64,000 nt of DNA from JBFAPK01 sp040676675 (GCF_040676675.1 NZ_JBFAPK010000005.1:124001-188000), one strand, 5' to 3'; positions 43,431-53,692 are shown, counted from the first letter of the stretch. The notes: generated by a model from the sequence alone, not told the origin. Numbers and translations are program-made.

Positions 43431-44222
43431 TCAGTCGGGACGGACCGCGCCGCTCGACCGGCCCGTACGGGGCGCCGGCCGCGACGCGGTCACGACCCGC
43501 ACCGCGAGGGCGCCGGCGAGCAGCGCCAGCGCGAACACGCACAGGATCCGTACGACGGTGGCGGCGAGGAGACCGGCCGCGGGCAGGTGCGGCAGCGCCG
43601 CGCAGCCGACCGCCGCCACGACCGCCGCGCCGCCCCAGAAGACGCCCGGTCGCCGCGGTACCGGTCGGGCTGGCGGGGCGGCACCGGCCAGCAGCAGACG
43701 GCGCCGGCCGATCCGGGCCGCGAGCAGAACCGTGACGAGCGCGCCGACGGCCGTGCTGGTCAGGTCCGACACCGTCCACCACGGAACCCCCGTCGCCTCG
43801 TACCAGTGCACCCCGAAGAGGGTGGACAACCAGCCGTCGGTGTGGGTGAGCCAATCCCAGCCGACGTGGGTGGCGGCTCCGAGCAGCGCCGAGCCGACCG
43901 TGATCCACCACCGGTGCCGCACGGACCCGAGGACCCCGTAGTCCCGCCACGCGAACCACCGACTCCGGGGCAGGTGCGCCGCGATCGTCCCGGCCGAGCG
44001 CCGGAGGAGCCAGGTCCCGGCGAGCGCCACCGGCAGGCACCACCAGAGCAGGGCCGGGAGCGCGTGCGTGTCGGCGAAGAGGTCGCCGCGCCCGTTCGTC
44101 GCCACGTAGCTCAGGTCGGGGGCGACCGCACCGCAGACCAGCGCGACGCCGTCGAACCACCGGGGCCGCCACAGCTTCAACGGCAGTACGGGTGCCAGGT
44201 GGGAGGGGAACGTCAACGGCAC
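43431..44222 (-). CDS. DUF4184-family membrane protein
   Basis: The protein has 263 residues and six to seven membrane helices. MPLTFPSHLAPVLPLKLWRP and SALLGAATHVGWDWLTHTDGW carry the His and Asp residues typical of DUF4184, a family of unknown function related to metal-dependent membrane hydrolases. The GTG start at 44222 gives the conserved N-terminus. The C-terminal 70 residues are less conserved. It lies 42 bases from the lipoprotein gene on the same strand. Confidence 0.87.
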   Translation of the reverse strand: MPLTFPSHLAPVLPLKLWRPRWFDGVALVCGAVAPDLSYVATNGRGDLFADTHALPALLWWCLPVALAGTWLLRRSAGTIAAHLPRSRWFAWRDYGVLGSVRHRWWITVGSALLGAATHVGWDWLTHTDGWLSTLFGVHWYEATGVPWWTVSDLTSTAVGALVTVLLAARIGRRRLLLAGAAPPARPVPRRPGVFWGGAAVVAAVGCAALPHLPAAGLLAATVVRILCVFALALLAGALAVRVVTASRPAPRTGRSSGAVRPD

Positions 44223-44264
44223 GAGGAAGCCAAACCTCCGGGTAGGACCGAGCGGCCACCGGCA

Positions 44265-44738
44265 TCAGGACGCGGCCGGTCCCACCATGACGACGACGAG
44301 TTCGCTCTGGCCGCTCTCGATGGACGAGGTCTGCGCGGCCGTGAGACCCAGCCCGTCCGGTGGACGCCGGCCCCGTTCGAGGTTCTTGACGTGCACGGCG
44401 CAGGTACCGTCCGCCATGCGGAGCGATCCCTTGCCGACGAGCCGATACGGCGCGATCGGAACGTCGCCGCCGGGGACCAGGTCGAGCCGGCCGCTCGGAG
44501 CGGTCGTCGAGATCGCCCCGACCGGGTCGGTCGTGACCGGCCCGACGAAGGGAACCCCGATCCAGTCATGGTCGTCGTACGGCTTTCCCGAGGCGTGGCC
44601 CGCGATGGCAACCGCATCCGCGCAGCGCCTGACCTGCCGGTCCGGCCCGCCCTGGCAACCGGTGGTCGCCAGCAGCAGGATCACGCACGGCGCCAGCGCG
44701 GCCCACCCGCCGGCTCCGACCCTCACAGGACCGGCCAT
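44265..44738 (-). CDS. Small lipoprotein, candidate immunity protein for the RHS toxin
   Basis: The protein has 157 residues. The signal peptide (LAPCVILLLATTGCQG) ends in a plausible lipobox Cys at about residue 28, so it would be anchored outside the membrane. The rest is unrecognised. ATG 44738 lies inside the end of the RHS gene, and GTG 44726 forms a GTGA overlap with its stop, so translation is coupled either way. An outward-facing immunity protein would suit a toxin that attacks peptidoglycan. No homologue is known to me. Confidence 0.72.
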   Translation of the reverse strand: MAGPVRVGAGGWAALAPCVILLLATTGCQGGPDRQVRRCADAVAIAGHASGKPYDDHDWIGVPFVGPVTTDPVGAISTTAPSGRLDLVPGGDVPIAPYRLVGKGSLRMADGTCAVHVKNLERGRRPPDGLGLTAAQTSSIESGQSELVVVMVGPAAS

Positions 44739-47700
44739 TGGAACAACGAACGGTACGGGAAGATCCGGGTCGCGAAGCTGTCCTCGGCGACGCCGCGGAA
44801 GAAGTCGTAGCCCGGCCGCACGTCGCGACCGTACACGTAGTTCTGCGCGTCGGCGTTCACCTGGCCCGTCTGCGCCATCTCGATCATGTTGTCGACCCCT
44901 TGGTTGTACCCGACCGCGATCAGTTGGTCGCTGCGCAGGCTCGAATTGTTTTCCACCCCGGCCAACGCCTTCTGAAGATCCGCGACGTGGTAGGCCATCG
45001 CGGTGATCGCCAGTTCGTCGTCGTCGATCATTTCTTCCCAGCTGCGTCCCTCGAAGACGTCGGGGTGCGCGGCAGCCGTGTCCTTGAACGTCTGCTCCTG
45101 CATCTGGCCCATTCCGATCGACGGGGTACCAGGGTACAGCCCCAGCCGGGCGAGCTGGACCTGCGCTCTTTCCCAGTTGCGGGCGCCGTTCCCGCCGATC
45201 GCCCGCAGGTTGCCCTCCTTCAACAGCAGGCCCATGACGGTCCGCGGGTCCACCCCCGCCTGGTCGGACACCTCCTGGACGGTGGCGGTGTGCGACAGCT
45301 GCTCCGAGATGGGCGGGAGGTTGAGGTCCTTGTCGTCCCCGAACAAGGCACTGCTGGTGACGTCCACGGCGACCCCGACCGCTGCCACCACACCCGCGAA
45401 GATGTCTCCGAAGTCATGGCCGTCCACCTCGACGTTGGAGATCGGGTTGCCGCCGGCGAAGGCGTACCGGTTGCCGGTGAAGGGGCTGATGCCCAGGTTC
45501 ATGTCGGCGAGGGCACCGTTGTAGCTGTCGCGGGACAGGAAGCGGTTCAGGCCCGGGCTGTAGTCGCGGAAGCCCATGTCGTAGTTGCCGGAGCCCTGGT
45601 CCCACCGCTTCGCGTTGAACCGGTACGCGTTGTAGGGCTCCTTCGTCGGGTCGCCGGCATCCGGCTTGTCGATGCCGGTGAACTGGGCGTCGTCGTTGCT
45701 GCCGTACGCGGTGTAGCCGTACGTCGCCTTCGTGTCGCCGTTCTCGTCGGTCACCTGCTCGACGTCGGTGTGCGGGTTGTACCCGTAGTAGCCGTCCTCC
45801 TCGGTGCCGTCGTCCTTGTGCGTGACCTGCGACAGCCGCTGGCCCCACGGCGAGTACTGGTACGACTTGGTCACCTTGCCGGCGGCCTCCTCGTCCAGCA
45901 CCTCGCTGGAGAGCCCCAGGTAGTTGAAGGTGGTCGTCTTCTGCTTCGCGGTACCCGCGTCCGTGGTCTTCGTCGTCGTCCGGTCCAGCGGGTCGAACGT
46001 GAACTTCGTGGTCGCCGTGCCACCGGCGCTCGTCTTCCGGTTCTCCACCACGTGGTCGAAGCCGTCGTAGACGTTGCGCTCCAGGACGGTACCGCCCGAG
46101 GTGACCGTGTCCAGGCGTCCGAACGGGTCGTAGTTGTACGAGGCGGTCGCCCCGCCCGCCGAGCTGGTGAGCAGCCGGTTCCGGTCGTAGTTGTACGTGG
46201 TGGTGACGCCCTTGAGCGTCTGGCTGACGACGTTGTTGTTGGCGTCGTGGACGTAGGTCTCGGTCCCGGCACCCGTCCCCGTCTTGGTCACCCGCGCCAC
46301 CCGGTCCCGGGGGTCGTAGGTGTAGTCGGACTGGGTGGTGATGGTCGCCGCGTGGTTGTCGGCGTTCATCTTGGTGTTGGTATCCCGGGACGGGTTGCCG
46401 TTCAGGTCGTAGTCGATCGAATGGTCGGAGACCGGGGTCCCGTTCGACTTCTTCTCGACCTCGGTCTTCAGCAGTCCGTCGAGGTAGTAGGTGTAGTCGA
46501 CGGTGTTGCCGTTGCCCTTCACCTCGCGCAGCCGCTCCGCCCGGTCGGTGTACGTGTACGTCGTCACCTTCGGGTCCACGTCGGCGACCGACTTGCCGAC
46601 GCTGACCTTGGAGACCAGGTCCCGCGGGTCGTACTCGTAGACCGAGTACTGCTCGTCGTGTTTCGTGGTCGCCGGCGCGCTGTTCTCGTTGTACGTGAAC
46701 GAGGTGGTGTTCACCGTGCCACCGGACTTCAGCTCGGTCACCGTGTCGACCTGGTTCAACCCGGTGTACGTCACGTCGTATTTGTCGACCCGAGCGCCGG
46801 GGCTGTTGTCGGTGATGGTGGTGAGGTTGCCGTTCGGGTCGTACCGGTACGAGTAGTCCTGCTTCTCGTTGTCGACCTCGCCCGCGTTGGCGCGGACCAG
46901 CTTGACCGCGTCGGCGACGACCGTACCGCCGGCCTGATCCGACAGGCTGATCTTCTGGGCGTTGCCCTCGGCGAAGCTGTACGAGCCCAGCGACACCCAC
47001 GTGCCGCTCCCGGTGGTCTGGTCGACCGTCTTGACGGTGCTGCCGCCGTTGTGGTTGACCGTGTACTTCGCGTCGGTGGCCGCGCCGGTGACCTGCGGGT
47101 ACCGGACGAACACCTCGTAGCTGCCGGCCTGCGGGACGTTCAGCTGCCAGGTGTGGGTGTTGGCGCCGGTGCCGGCCGCGTGGGTGGCGTAGTTCGTGCC
47201 GTACCTGCCGGTGGCGGTGTTCGCCGTCGGCCAGGTACCGGTGGCGGTGGTGTTGTTGAAGTCGGAGTTGTCGACCAGCACCACCTGCTGCCCGACCGGT
47301 ACCCCGTCGTCGGCCCGGGTCGCGAGCTTGCCGTCCGGGAAGTAGCTCCAGGTCATGACCCGGTTCGACGACCCGCCGGCCGAGGTCACCTTCCGCTCGG
47401 TCTGCGCGCCGAGGTCGTCGTACCTGTAGGAGGTGACGATGTCCCACGGGTCGCCGCTGCTGCGGGTCCAGCCGTTGTCGAAGTACGTGTACGTGGTGTC
47501 GTTGCGCACCGACTCGCCCGACGACGGCGGCGCCGACAGGGTCTTGAGCCGCCCCACCTCGTCGTACTCGTAGGTGGTGACGTCCGCCGTGGTGTACCGG
47601 GCGTCGTCCTTGTCGTACGCGGTCCGGACCTCCTTGACCCGGTTCAGCTTGTCGTAGACCGTGACCTGGGCGAAGTCGTCCGGGTCGTCCGTGGTCGCCA

Positions 47701-50700
47701 CGCCCCGCGGCGAGATGACCCTGGTCTGGTTGCCGACCTCGTCGTACTCGTAGCGCGTGGTCCGGTAGGTGATCGTGCCGGCCACGTCCTCGTGCGGCAC
47801 CTTCACCTCGGTCGGCCTGCCCCGGGCGTCCAGCACCGTGGTCACGGTGTTGCCGAGCTGGTCGGTGGTCGCGGTGACCAGACCGTCCCGGTCGTACGTG
47901 CTGCTGGTGTACTTGCCGAGCGCGTCCGTGGTCCTGGTGACCCGGTGCGCCCAGTCGTACTCCAGCTTCGTGGTGTAGTCGGCGGTGTCCGTCGTCGCGT
48001 TCTTCCGCGGGTCGACCACCGTGGTCACGTTGCCGACGTTGTCGTACTCGTAGCTGATCTTCTGGCCCTTGGCGTTGACCACCGAGGTGAGCTGGTAGAT
48101 CTCGTCGTACCCGCTCGTGGTGACGTAGTCGCCGGACTCCGGGCTCAGGTTGCCCTTCGGCTCGGTCGTGGTGCGCAGGTTGCCGACCTTGTCGTAGGTG
48201 TACGACGTCTTCCGTTCCGGGTCGCCGGCCACGTCCACCGGCGCGAGGCTGTACTTGAGCTGGTCCGCCTCGTCGTAGACCGCCGTCGAGACCGCACCGT
48301 TCGGCGCCGTCGAGCGCAGGACGTTGTCGTTGGCGTCGTAGGCCGGCGGCGGGGTGACGATGAACTTCCCGGCCGCCTGGTCCAGCGGCACCCGGTTCTC
48401 CTTCGGGCGACCGAAGGTGTCGTACGTCTGCGTGGTGGTCTTGAGCAGCGCGTCGGTGACCGAGAGGACCTGGCCACGCACGTCGTAGGCGAACTTCGTC
48501 TGCCTCGTCTCCGCGTCGGTGATCACCCTCGGGTAGCCGTTGTCGTCGAAGTCGCCGTTGAGGGTGGCGTTGCCCCTGGCGTCGATCTCCCTGGTGCGCT
48601 GCCCGTACTGGTCGTACTCGTACCGGGTGGTGTAGTCGTCCGGGTTGGTGGGGGTGGTGGCACCCATCGGATCAGTCACCGAGGCGAGATCGCCGTTGGT
48701 GGTGTAACCGAAGGCCCACCTCCGTCCCTCGGGGCTGGTCTTGGTGGCCAGGTCGGCGACGTACCCGTCGAGTTGCGACTGGTAGGTCAGCACCGTGCCC
48801 GGCGTGCCGCGACGGACCGCCTCGGCGTCCCTGACCTCCGTCGGGTAGCCGGTCTTCTGGTCGTACGACCAGGTCGACACCGCCCCGTTCGCCTCTTCGA
48901 GGCGGACCACGTTGTGGTCGTCGTCCCAACCCAGCTTCGTGGTCTGGTTCTTGGCGTTGGTGGTCTGGGTGGGCCGGCCGTAGCCGTCCATCACGTACCC
49001 GGTCGTGTGGTTCTCCGCGTCCCGGACCGTGGTGTTGATCGTGTTCCCCTGCGGCCCGTCCGGATCCGTGTACGCGAACGCGGTCGGGTAACCGAGCCGG
49101 TCGGTGTACGTCTTGGTCGCCCAGTGGAACTTCGGGTCGTCGCCGGTCTGCGGGGCGTAGTAGTCCAGGCCGGTCGACTTCCGGTTCGGGTCGGTGACCC
49201 GCACGAGCTTGACGTTCTTGTTCCCCTGCGTCATGTCGTACGCGAAGCTGAACACCTTCGGCGCGCCGTCGGTCGAGCCGGCGCCGTCGACCAGCTCACC
49301 GAGCAGGCCCTTGTCGGTGTACGCGAAGGTCAGCCTCCGGCCCGAGATATCGGTGATCTGCTTGACGTGGTCGATGATGTGCGGGTTGGTCAGGTTTGTC
49401 GCCGACTGCCGGGTCCAGGTGACGTCGTTGATGAGGTCGTAGCTGTCGCCCTTGGCGTAGTAGTCGATCGTCAGCGTCCGCCGGCCCGCCGGGTCGGTCA
49501 GGTACTTGAGAAACTTGGTCGGCTTGTTGTTCGACTTCCGCTCCTCGTAGGTGAACACCATCTCGTTACCGTTGTTGTCCACCGCCGACGACAGGAACCC
49601 GTCACAGTCGTAGTAGAACCTGGTCCGGTCCGGGCTGGTCATCACCCAGGCCCGCGACTCCTCCGTCTTGTTGTCGCACGGCACCAGGTTCTGCAGGTAC
49701 AGGTGCACGCCCTTCGGGCTGACCCATCGGCTCGTGGCCGCGTCCCAGGTGAACCAGTGGCTCGTACCGTCACCGTCGGTCAGGGTCACCTTCGTCGGGT
49801 TCGGGTTCGGGTGGAAGTCCAGCGGCGTACCGAGCCGCATCAGCGAGGACGCCTGCAACGACCAGCCGTAGCCGGCCACGGTGTCGGACGTGTCGAGCGA
49901 GTTGTACGCCAGCCGCACGAACGTGGACAGCCCGCGGCCCGGGTTGCTGAACGCGTTGTACGACCACACCGTGTTACCGGCGTACAGGTTGTTCATTAGC
50001 GTGCCGCCCGCACCGGTGTTCTTCCCCGCGTACGAGTAGAACTTCTCCAGGCCCAACTGGTCGGAGGTGGGCTCCTCCACCGCCACGTTCTGGGGCAGCG
50101 GCTGGATCGCCGGCGTGATGTCCGACAGCCACTTGCCGCTGCTCTTGTTGTGCAGCTGCCACTTCAGCACGTAGTCGGTGCGCTTGTTGCCCTCGACGCT
50201 CGGCGGCGGGGTCTTCACCTGCGCGGCGACGTCGACCGCGATGCCGGGCAGGACGTCCTTCGACAGCGGCGTCGCCACCTGGCTGGAGGTGTCGGCCAGT
50301 GGCACCCCGTCGGCCCGCGCCCACTGGTACGACAGCTCCCACTCGCTGGCCTTCCAGGCCGACAGTGTCGGGTTCGACACCGTCACCGGCACGGTGTACG
50401 TGCTCGCGGGCGCCAGCTGGGCCGGCGTCACCGGCGCGTAGTACGTCGACTCGGCGGTCGGCTCCAGGTAGGTGACCTCCAGCGTCGGGCGCAGCAGCGG
50501 CTCGTCCGCCTGCGCCGACAGCAGCATCGCCCGTGCCGTCTGGTTGACCTCGTCGCGCATCTTCAACAGGAAGCCGAAGTTCTTGGACGGGTCGGCCAGC
50601 CAGTCCTGCACCGGCTTGGTGACCGTCCACCGCTCCCACTCCGGGTCGTTGGTGAACCCGTTGAACCCGGCCGACCAGCTCGGGTCGTACGCACCGCCGG

Positions 50701-53329
50701 GCGTCCACGCGGTGGCGTCGCTCGCCCGGTTCCAGGTCGCCTCGCGCTCGACGAAGGCCTGGGTCAACTTGTAGACGTCGACCCACTCGTCCGTGTCCGT
50801 GCCCGGATCGAGGAACGTGTTCCACATCCGCAGCTGCGCGCCGGTCACCTGGGCGCCCGCCGGGATGCCCGTCAGGTTCGGGAACCTCACCAGCCCGCGC
50901 GTGTCGCCGTACAGCGACGAGTTGTTGCCCGCCGAGACGTACGGGTCGCCGTCGTAGACGTCCACGTTCTTGTCCGGCAGCTTCGCCGACAGCGTCGTGT
51001 CCGTCACCCCGGACCGGTAGATCCTGGTGACCTGACCGGCCTTCGGCAACATCGCCGACTGCGTCGGACCCGGTATCAGCTGACCGTCGCGGGTCTTCAC
51101 CGCCACCATGTAGTAGTAGAACTGCCGCTTCAGCGGATCCGTCTCGTCGGCCGCCGTCGGCGTCGCCGTGGTGTCCTGGTACGAGAGGGTTCCCGTCGAC
51201 ACGGGGGCCACCAGCGTCGCCGCCGACGGCGTGAAGACCTGGTGGACGCTGCGGTGCACCTGGTACTCGACGGCGTCGGTACCGTCGACGACCGTGGGGG
51301 TGGGATCCTGGTAGGCCGGCCAGTCCAGCAGGGCGCCGGTCGAGGTGATCGTGGTCGGCGGGTTCACGGCGACCCCCTGCCGACCCCACGTCAGGATCAG
51401 CTTCGGCAGGTTGTAGTCCCGCCGGTCGTTCTCGTACGCGTAGACCGACGCCTCGAAGATCGGACCGCCCCGGCCCTTGGTCGCCTCGTCGGTCGCCTTC
51501 AGCATGAACCCGTAGTTGGGCTGGACGTTGTTCACCCAGTCCTGCACGACGTTGCGTACCGGGAACGACATCCAGGTGCTCGACACCGCGCGGCTCTTGA
51601 CCGCACCGCCCTTGACGAACCGCACCGCGTCCGCGATCACGGACTTGCTCGCCACGTCACCCAGGACGACCCGGCCCGTGGTCCCCGCGTTGAAGCGGTG
51701 GGTTCCCAACGTCCGCCACAGCCCCCGGCCCGGCGGCGTCGTCTGGTCGATCTCGTACTGCTTCGACCCGCCCGCGAAGTACACCGTGTACGGCGCCTTG
51801 GCGGGCCGGTCCGACTCCGACGTGAAGTGGACCTGTACCTCGTAGTCGCCGGTCACCGGGATCGTCGGCGTCCACGTGTACGTGTGCCCCGTCGTCGCGT
51901 CGCTGTTGAACCGGTAGTCCCCGTTCACCGCCAACGGCGACAGGTCCGGGTTCGACGAGAGCGTCCACGTCCCCACCGCCGAGCTGCCCGCGTCGCCGTC
52001 GTCGACCGTCACGACGTTCGCCGCCGCCTGGGACGTGTCGTAGCTGCCGTTGACCGACTGCCAGGTCACGGTGCTCGGGTCCCACGGGGCCGTCACCCGC
52101 CGCGCCTCCAGCGGCACGTCGTAGGCCCACTCCAGGGTCCGGGAGTAGAACATCTCCAGCCGCGCGTCGTCCAGCGCGGTCCCCGCCGGCACCACGCCGT
52201 TGAGGGAGGGGAACTTCACCAGCGACCGCCACGTCTGCGACGAGTCGGTGCCGACCGGCAGCTGGTACAGGCCGTCCGGGCGGTTGTAGTTGGTCGTCGG
52301 CGCACCCGAGTAGATCCGCATGCCGCGCGCGTCGTCCGGAACCGGCTGCACCCGGATCGTCGGGTCGATCACCACCGGATACCGCCGGGCCGGGTCCCGC
52401 AACCACGCGCCGTCGGCGGACAACGTCACGGTCGTCCGCCCGTTCGCCTGGGAGATCCGCTGGGAGACCTTGTCGCTCCACACCTTCCCGTGCGGCGAGG
52501 AGGCGTCGTCCTTGCTGTCGTACATGAACGGCGCCGGCATCACGTAGCGCGGCGCGCCGCCCGACGGCCGTACGAACTCGATCGACCCGTCCGCGGCCGA
52601 CCGGGCCACCAGACCGGTCGTGTCCAGCGTGAACGTGTACGACACCGGACCCGGCGGCGGCGCGGCCAGCACCACCTTCTCCTTCAACGCCGTGGGCGTC
52701 ACCTCGTACACCAGGTCGGCGCCGTGCGCCAGGCCGGGGTACGTCACCGACGACCCGGAGACCTTCGGGACCGCGCCCCGCGCGGCGCCCGACAGCCCCA
52801 GCTCGATGCGGCGGCCGTCCTGCTCGAACCGCACCAGCCGGTCCGACCGGTCACCGAAGCTGCTGACGAAGGCGTTCGCCTCGTTGACCGCGGCGACACC
52901 GGACCGACCCGTAGCCCGGACCGTGGTGTCGATCGGCTGGAACCGGCCCTTCGCGTCGCGGTAGTGCACCGGCCCGGCGGAGACCTCCGCCTGCACCCGT
53001 CCGTCCGAGAGCTGGAAGTACCGCGCGTTCGCCGTACGCTTTTCGGGCAGCTCCCTGACGCGCTTCTCCGGCGGCCACGCCTTCCCCGCCGGCGCGTGCT
53101 GCTCCACCGCCAGCCCCGCGCTCACCGGCTCCGGTCTGGACCGGCCCGAGCCGCCCACGAGGCCGCGCGCCGCGCCGTTCAAGCGCGACAGCAGACCCGG
53201 GCCCTCGTCCGCGCCCGCCGAGGGTGTCCGCGGGGCTGACGCGCCGCGCGGCAGCCCTTCCATCCCACCAACCGTGAGCACCAACGCCAGCGCCAGCACG
53301 CCGACCAGGACCCCGCGCAGTCTCCCCAT
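44723..53329 (-). CDS. Giant secreted RHS/YD-repeat protein with C-terminal lytic-transglycosylase-like tip
   Basis: The protein has 2,868 residues. It has a Sec signal peptide (GVLVGVLALALVLTVGG), DNRLRE-type and golvesin-like beta modules (IADAVRFVKGG near residue 570, VVADAVKLV near 2,140), then many YD repeats. The RHS core FRDYSPGLNRFLSRDSYNGA lies near residue 2,590. After the core the last 230 residues form a variable tip: VMGLLLKEGNLRA (candidate catalytic Glu), SIGMGQMQEQTF, AITAMAYHVADLQ and AVGYNQG, as in SLT/lysozyme-like enzymes. RHS proteins are known polymorphic toxins. The ATG start is preceded by AAGGGTGA. A small lipoprotein overlaps its end. The tip call is from motif pattern only. 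Confidence 0.9.
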   Translation of the reverse strand: MGRLRGVLVGVLALALVLTVGGMEGLPRGASAPRTPSAGADEGPGLLSRLNGAARGLVGGSGRSRPEPVSAGLAVEQHAPAGKAWPPEKRVRELPEKRTANARYFQLSDGRVQAEVSAGPVHYRDAKGRFQPIDTTVRATGRSGVAAVNEANAFVSSFGDRSDRLVRFEQDGRRIELGLSGAARGAVPKVSGSSVTYPGLAHGADLVYEVTPTALKEKVVLAAPPPGPVSYTFTLDTTGLVARSAADGSIEFVRPSGGAPRYVMPAPFMYDSKDDASSPHGKVWSDKVSQRISQANGRTTVTLSADGAWLRDPARRYPVVIDPTIRVQPVPDDARGMRIYSGAPTTNYNRPDGLYQLPVGTDSSQTWRSLVKFPSLNGVVPAGTALDDARLEMFYSRTLEWAYDVPLEARRVTAPWDPSTVTWQSVNGSYDTSQAAANVVTVDDGDAGSSAVGTWTLSSNPDLSPLAVNGDYRFNSDATTGHTYTWTPTIPVTGDYEVQVHFTSESDRPAKAPYTVYFAGGSKQYEIDQTTPPGRGLWRTLGTHRFNAGTTGRVVLGDVASKSVIADAVRFVKGGAVKSRAVSSTWMSFPVRNVVQDWVNNVQPNYGFMLKATDEATKGRGGPIFEASVYAYENDRRDYNLPKLILTWGRQGVAVNPPTTITSTGALLDWPAYQDPTPTVVDGTDAVEYQVHRSVHQVFTPSAATLVAPVSTGTLSYQDTTATPTAADETDPLKRQFYYYMVAVKTRDGQLIPGPTQSAMLPKAGQVTRIYRSGVTDTTLSAKLPDKNVDVYDGDPYVSAGNNSSLYGDTRGLVRFPNLTGIPAGAQVTGAQLRMWNTFLDPGTDTDEWVDVYKLTQAFVEREATWNRASDATAWTPGGAYDPSWSAGFNGFTNDPEWERWTVTKPVQDWLADPSKNFGFLLKMRDEVNQTARAMLLSAQADEPLLRPTLEVTYLEPTAESTYYAPVTPAQLAPASTYTVPVTVSNPTLSAWKASEWELSYQWARADGVPLADTSSQVATPLSKDVLPGIAVDVAAQVKTPPPSVEGNKRTDYVLKWQLHNKSSGKWLSDITPAIQPLPQNVAVEEPTSDQLGLEKFYSYAGKNTGAGGTLMNNLYAGNTVWSYNAFSNPGRGLSTFVRLAYNSLDTSDTVAGYGWSLQASSLMRLGTPLDFHPNPNPTKVTLTDGDGTSHWFTWDAATSRWVSPKGVHLYLQNLVPCDNKTEESRAWVMTSPDRTRFYYDCDGFLSSAVDNNGNEMVFTYEERKSNNKPTKFLKYLTDPAGRRTLTIDYYAKGDSYDLINDVTWTRQSATNLTNPHIIDHVKQITDISGRRLTFAYTDKGLLGELVDGAGSTDGAPKVFSFAYDMTQGNKNVKLVRVTDPNRKSTGLDYYAPQTGDDPKFHWATKTYTDRLGYPTAFAYTDPDGPQGNTINTTVRDAENHTTGYVMDGYGRPTQTTNAKNQTTKLGWDDDHNVVRLEEANGAVSTWSYDQKTGYPTEVRDAEAVRRGTPGTVLTYQSQLDGYVADLATKTSPEGRRWAFGYTTNGDLASVTDPMGATTPTNPDDYTTRYEYDQYGQRTREIDARGNATLNGDFDDNGYPRVITDAETRQTKFAYDVRGQVLSVTDALLKTTTQTYDTFGRPKENRVPLDQAAGKFIVTPPPAYDANDNVLRSTAPNGAVSTAVYDEADQLKYSLAPVDVAGDPERKTSYTYDKVGNLRTTTEPKGNLSPESGDYVTTSGYDEIYQLTSVVNAKGQKISYEYDNVGNVTTVVDPRKNATTDTADYTTKLEYDWAHRVTRTTDALGKYTSSTYDRDGLVTATTDQLGNTVTTVLDARGRPTEVKVPHEDVAGTITYRTTRYEYDEVGNQTRVISPRGVATTDDPDDFAQVTVYDKLNRVKEVRTAYDKDDARYTTADVTTYEYDEVGRLKTLSAPPSSGESVRNDTTYTYFDNGWTRSSGDPWDIVTSYRYDDLGAQTERKVTSAGGSSNRVMTWSYFPDGKLATRADDGVPVGQQVVLVDNSDFNNTTATGTWPTANTATGRYGTNYATHAAGTGANTHTWQLNVPQAGSYEVFVRYPQVTGAATDAKYTVNHNGGSTVKTVDQTTGSGTWVSLGSYSFAEGNAQKISLSDQAGGTVVADAVKLVRANAGEVDNEKQDYSYRYDPNGNLTTITDNSPGARVDKYDVTYTGLNQVDTVTELKSGGTVNTTSFTYNENSAPATTKHDEQYSVYEYDPRDLVSKVSVGKSVADVDPKVTTYTYTDRAERLREVKGNGNTVDYTYYLDGLLKTEVEKKSNGTPVSDHSIDYDLNGNPSRDTNTKMNADNHAATITTQSDYTYDPRDRVARVTKTGTGAGTETYVHDANNNVVSQTLKGVTTTYNYDRNRLLTSSAGGATASYNYDPFGRLDTVTSGGTVLERNVYDGFDHVVENRKTSAGGTATTKFTFDPLDRTTTKTTDAGTAKQKTTTFNYLGLSSEVLDEEAAGKVTKSYQYSPWGQRLSQVTHKDDGTEEDGYYGYNPHTDVEQVTDENGDTKATYGYTAYGSNDDAQFTGIDKPDAGDPTKEPYNAYRFNAKRWDQGSGNYDMGFRDYSPGLNRFLSRDSYNGALADMNLGISPFTGNRYAFAGGNPISNVEVDGHDFGDIFAGVVAAVGVAVDVTSSALFGDDKDLNLPPISEQLSHTATVQEVSDQAGVDPRTVMGLLLKEGNLRAIGGNGARNWERAQVQLARLGLYPGTPSIGMGQMQEQTFKDTAAAHPDVFEGRSWEEMIDDDELAITAMAYHVADLQKALAGVENNSSLRSDQLIAVGYNQGVDNMIEMAQTGQVNADAQNYVYGRDVRPGYDFFRGVAEDSFATRIFPYRSLFQWPVL

Positions 53330-53692
53330 CGCCCGTCACCCTTTGTCAGGAAGCAGATACGACAGGTGGACGCTAGGAGGTGGACATACACGATCAGCTA
53401 TTTTCTCGATACCCCGGAAAAGTAGCTCCGGCGAAGCGGTCGAAAGCGACCGGTGAGGTCGGCCCGTACCGATTCCCACACCGCCTGCCGGTCGGCGCTC
53501 CCATGGTCACGCTGAGGCGTATCCGGAGGGTTGCCGGACCGGCCTGGACGTCCTGGAAGCGTCCTCATCGACAACGCGGGGAGCCGTTCGCCCCAGCCGG
53601 AACCGTGGCGGTGCGCCTTGCTGTCGCCCCCGTCGACCACCGCGGGTACCCCTTGGAATTAATCATCTGGGCGCTGACCCATCCTTGTTACC
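53330..53692. other. 363-base divergent intergenic region
   Basis: The gap separates the leftward RHS gene from the rightward ankyrin gene. It is A+T-richer near 53,360-53,420 (TATTTTCTCGATACC), where the RHS promoter probably is. CGGTCG-AAAG-CGACCG (53437-53452) is a small hairpin. Near the right end TTGTTAC lies about 5 bases before the GTG start, which would fit a -10 box and a leaderless transcript. No gene is seen. Confidence 0.45.

Noticed and set aside
43405..44265. Second leftward frame overlapping the DUF4184 gene
   Set aside because: The DUF4184 frame carries the family's conserved residues and membrane helices; this one is Arg-rich shadow sequence.
44738..49999. A very long open frame (over 1,700 codons) opposite the RHS gene
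   Set aside because: It is antisense to a gene with clear YD repeats, and its product is an Arg/Val/Gly-rich low-complexity string. High GC content keeps the opposite strand open by chance.
53437..53452. Small hairpin CGGTCG-AAAG-CGACCG as a regulatory RNA
   Set aside because: A 6-base stem of this composition is common by chance in high-GC DNA and has no supporting conserved loop.
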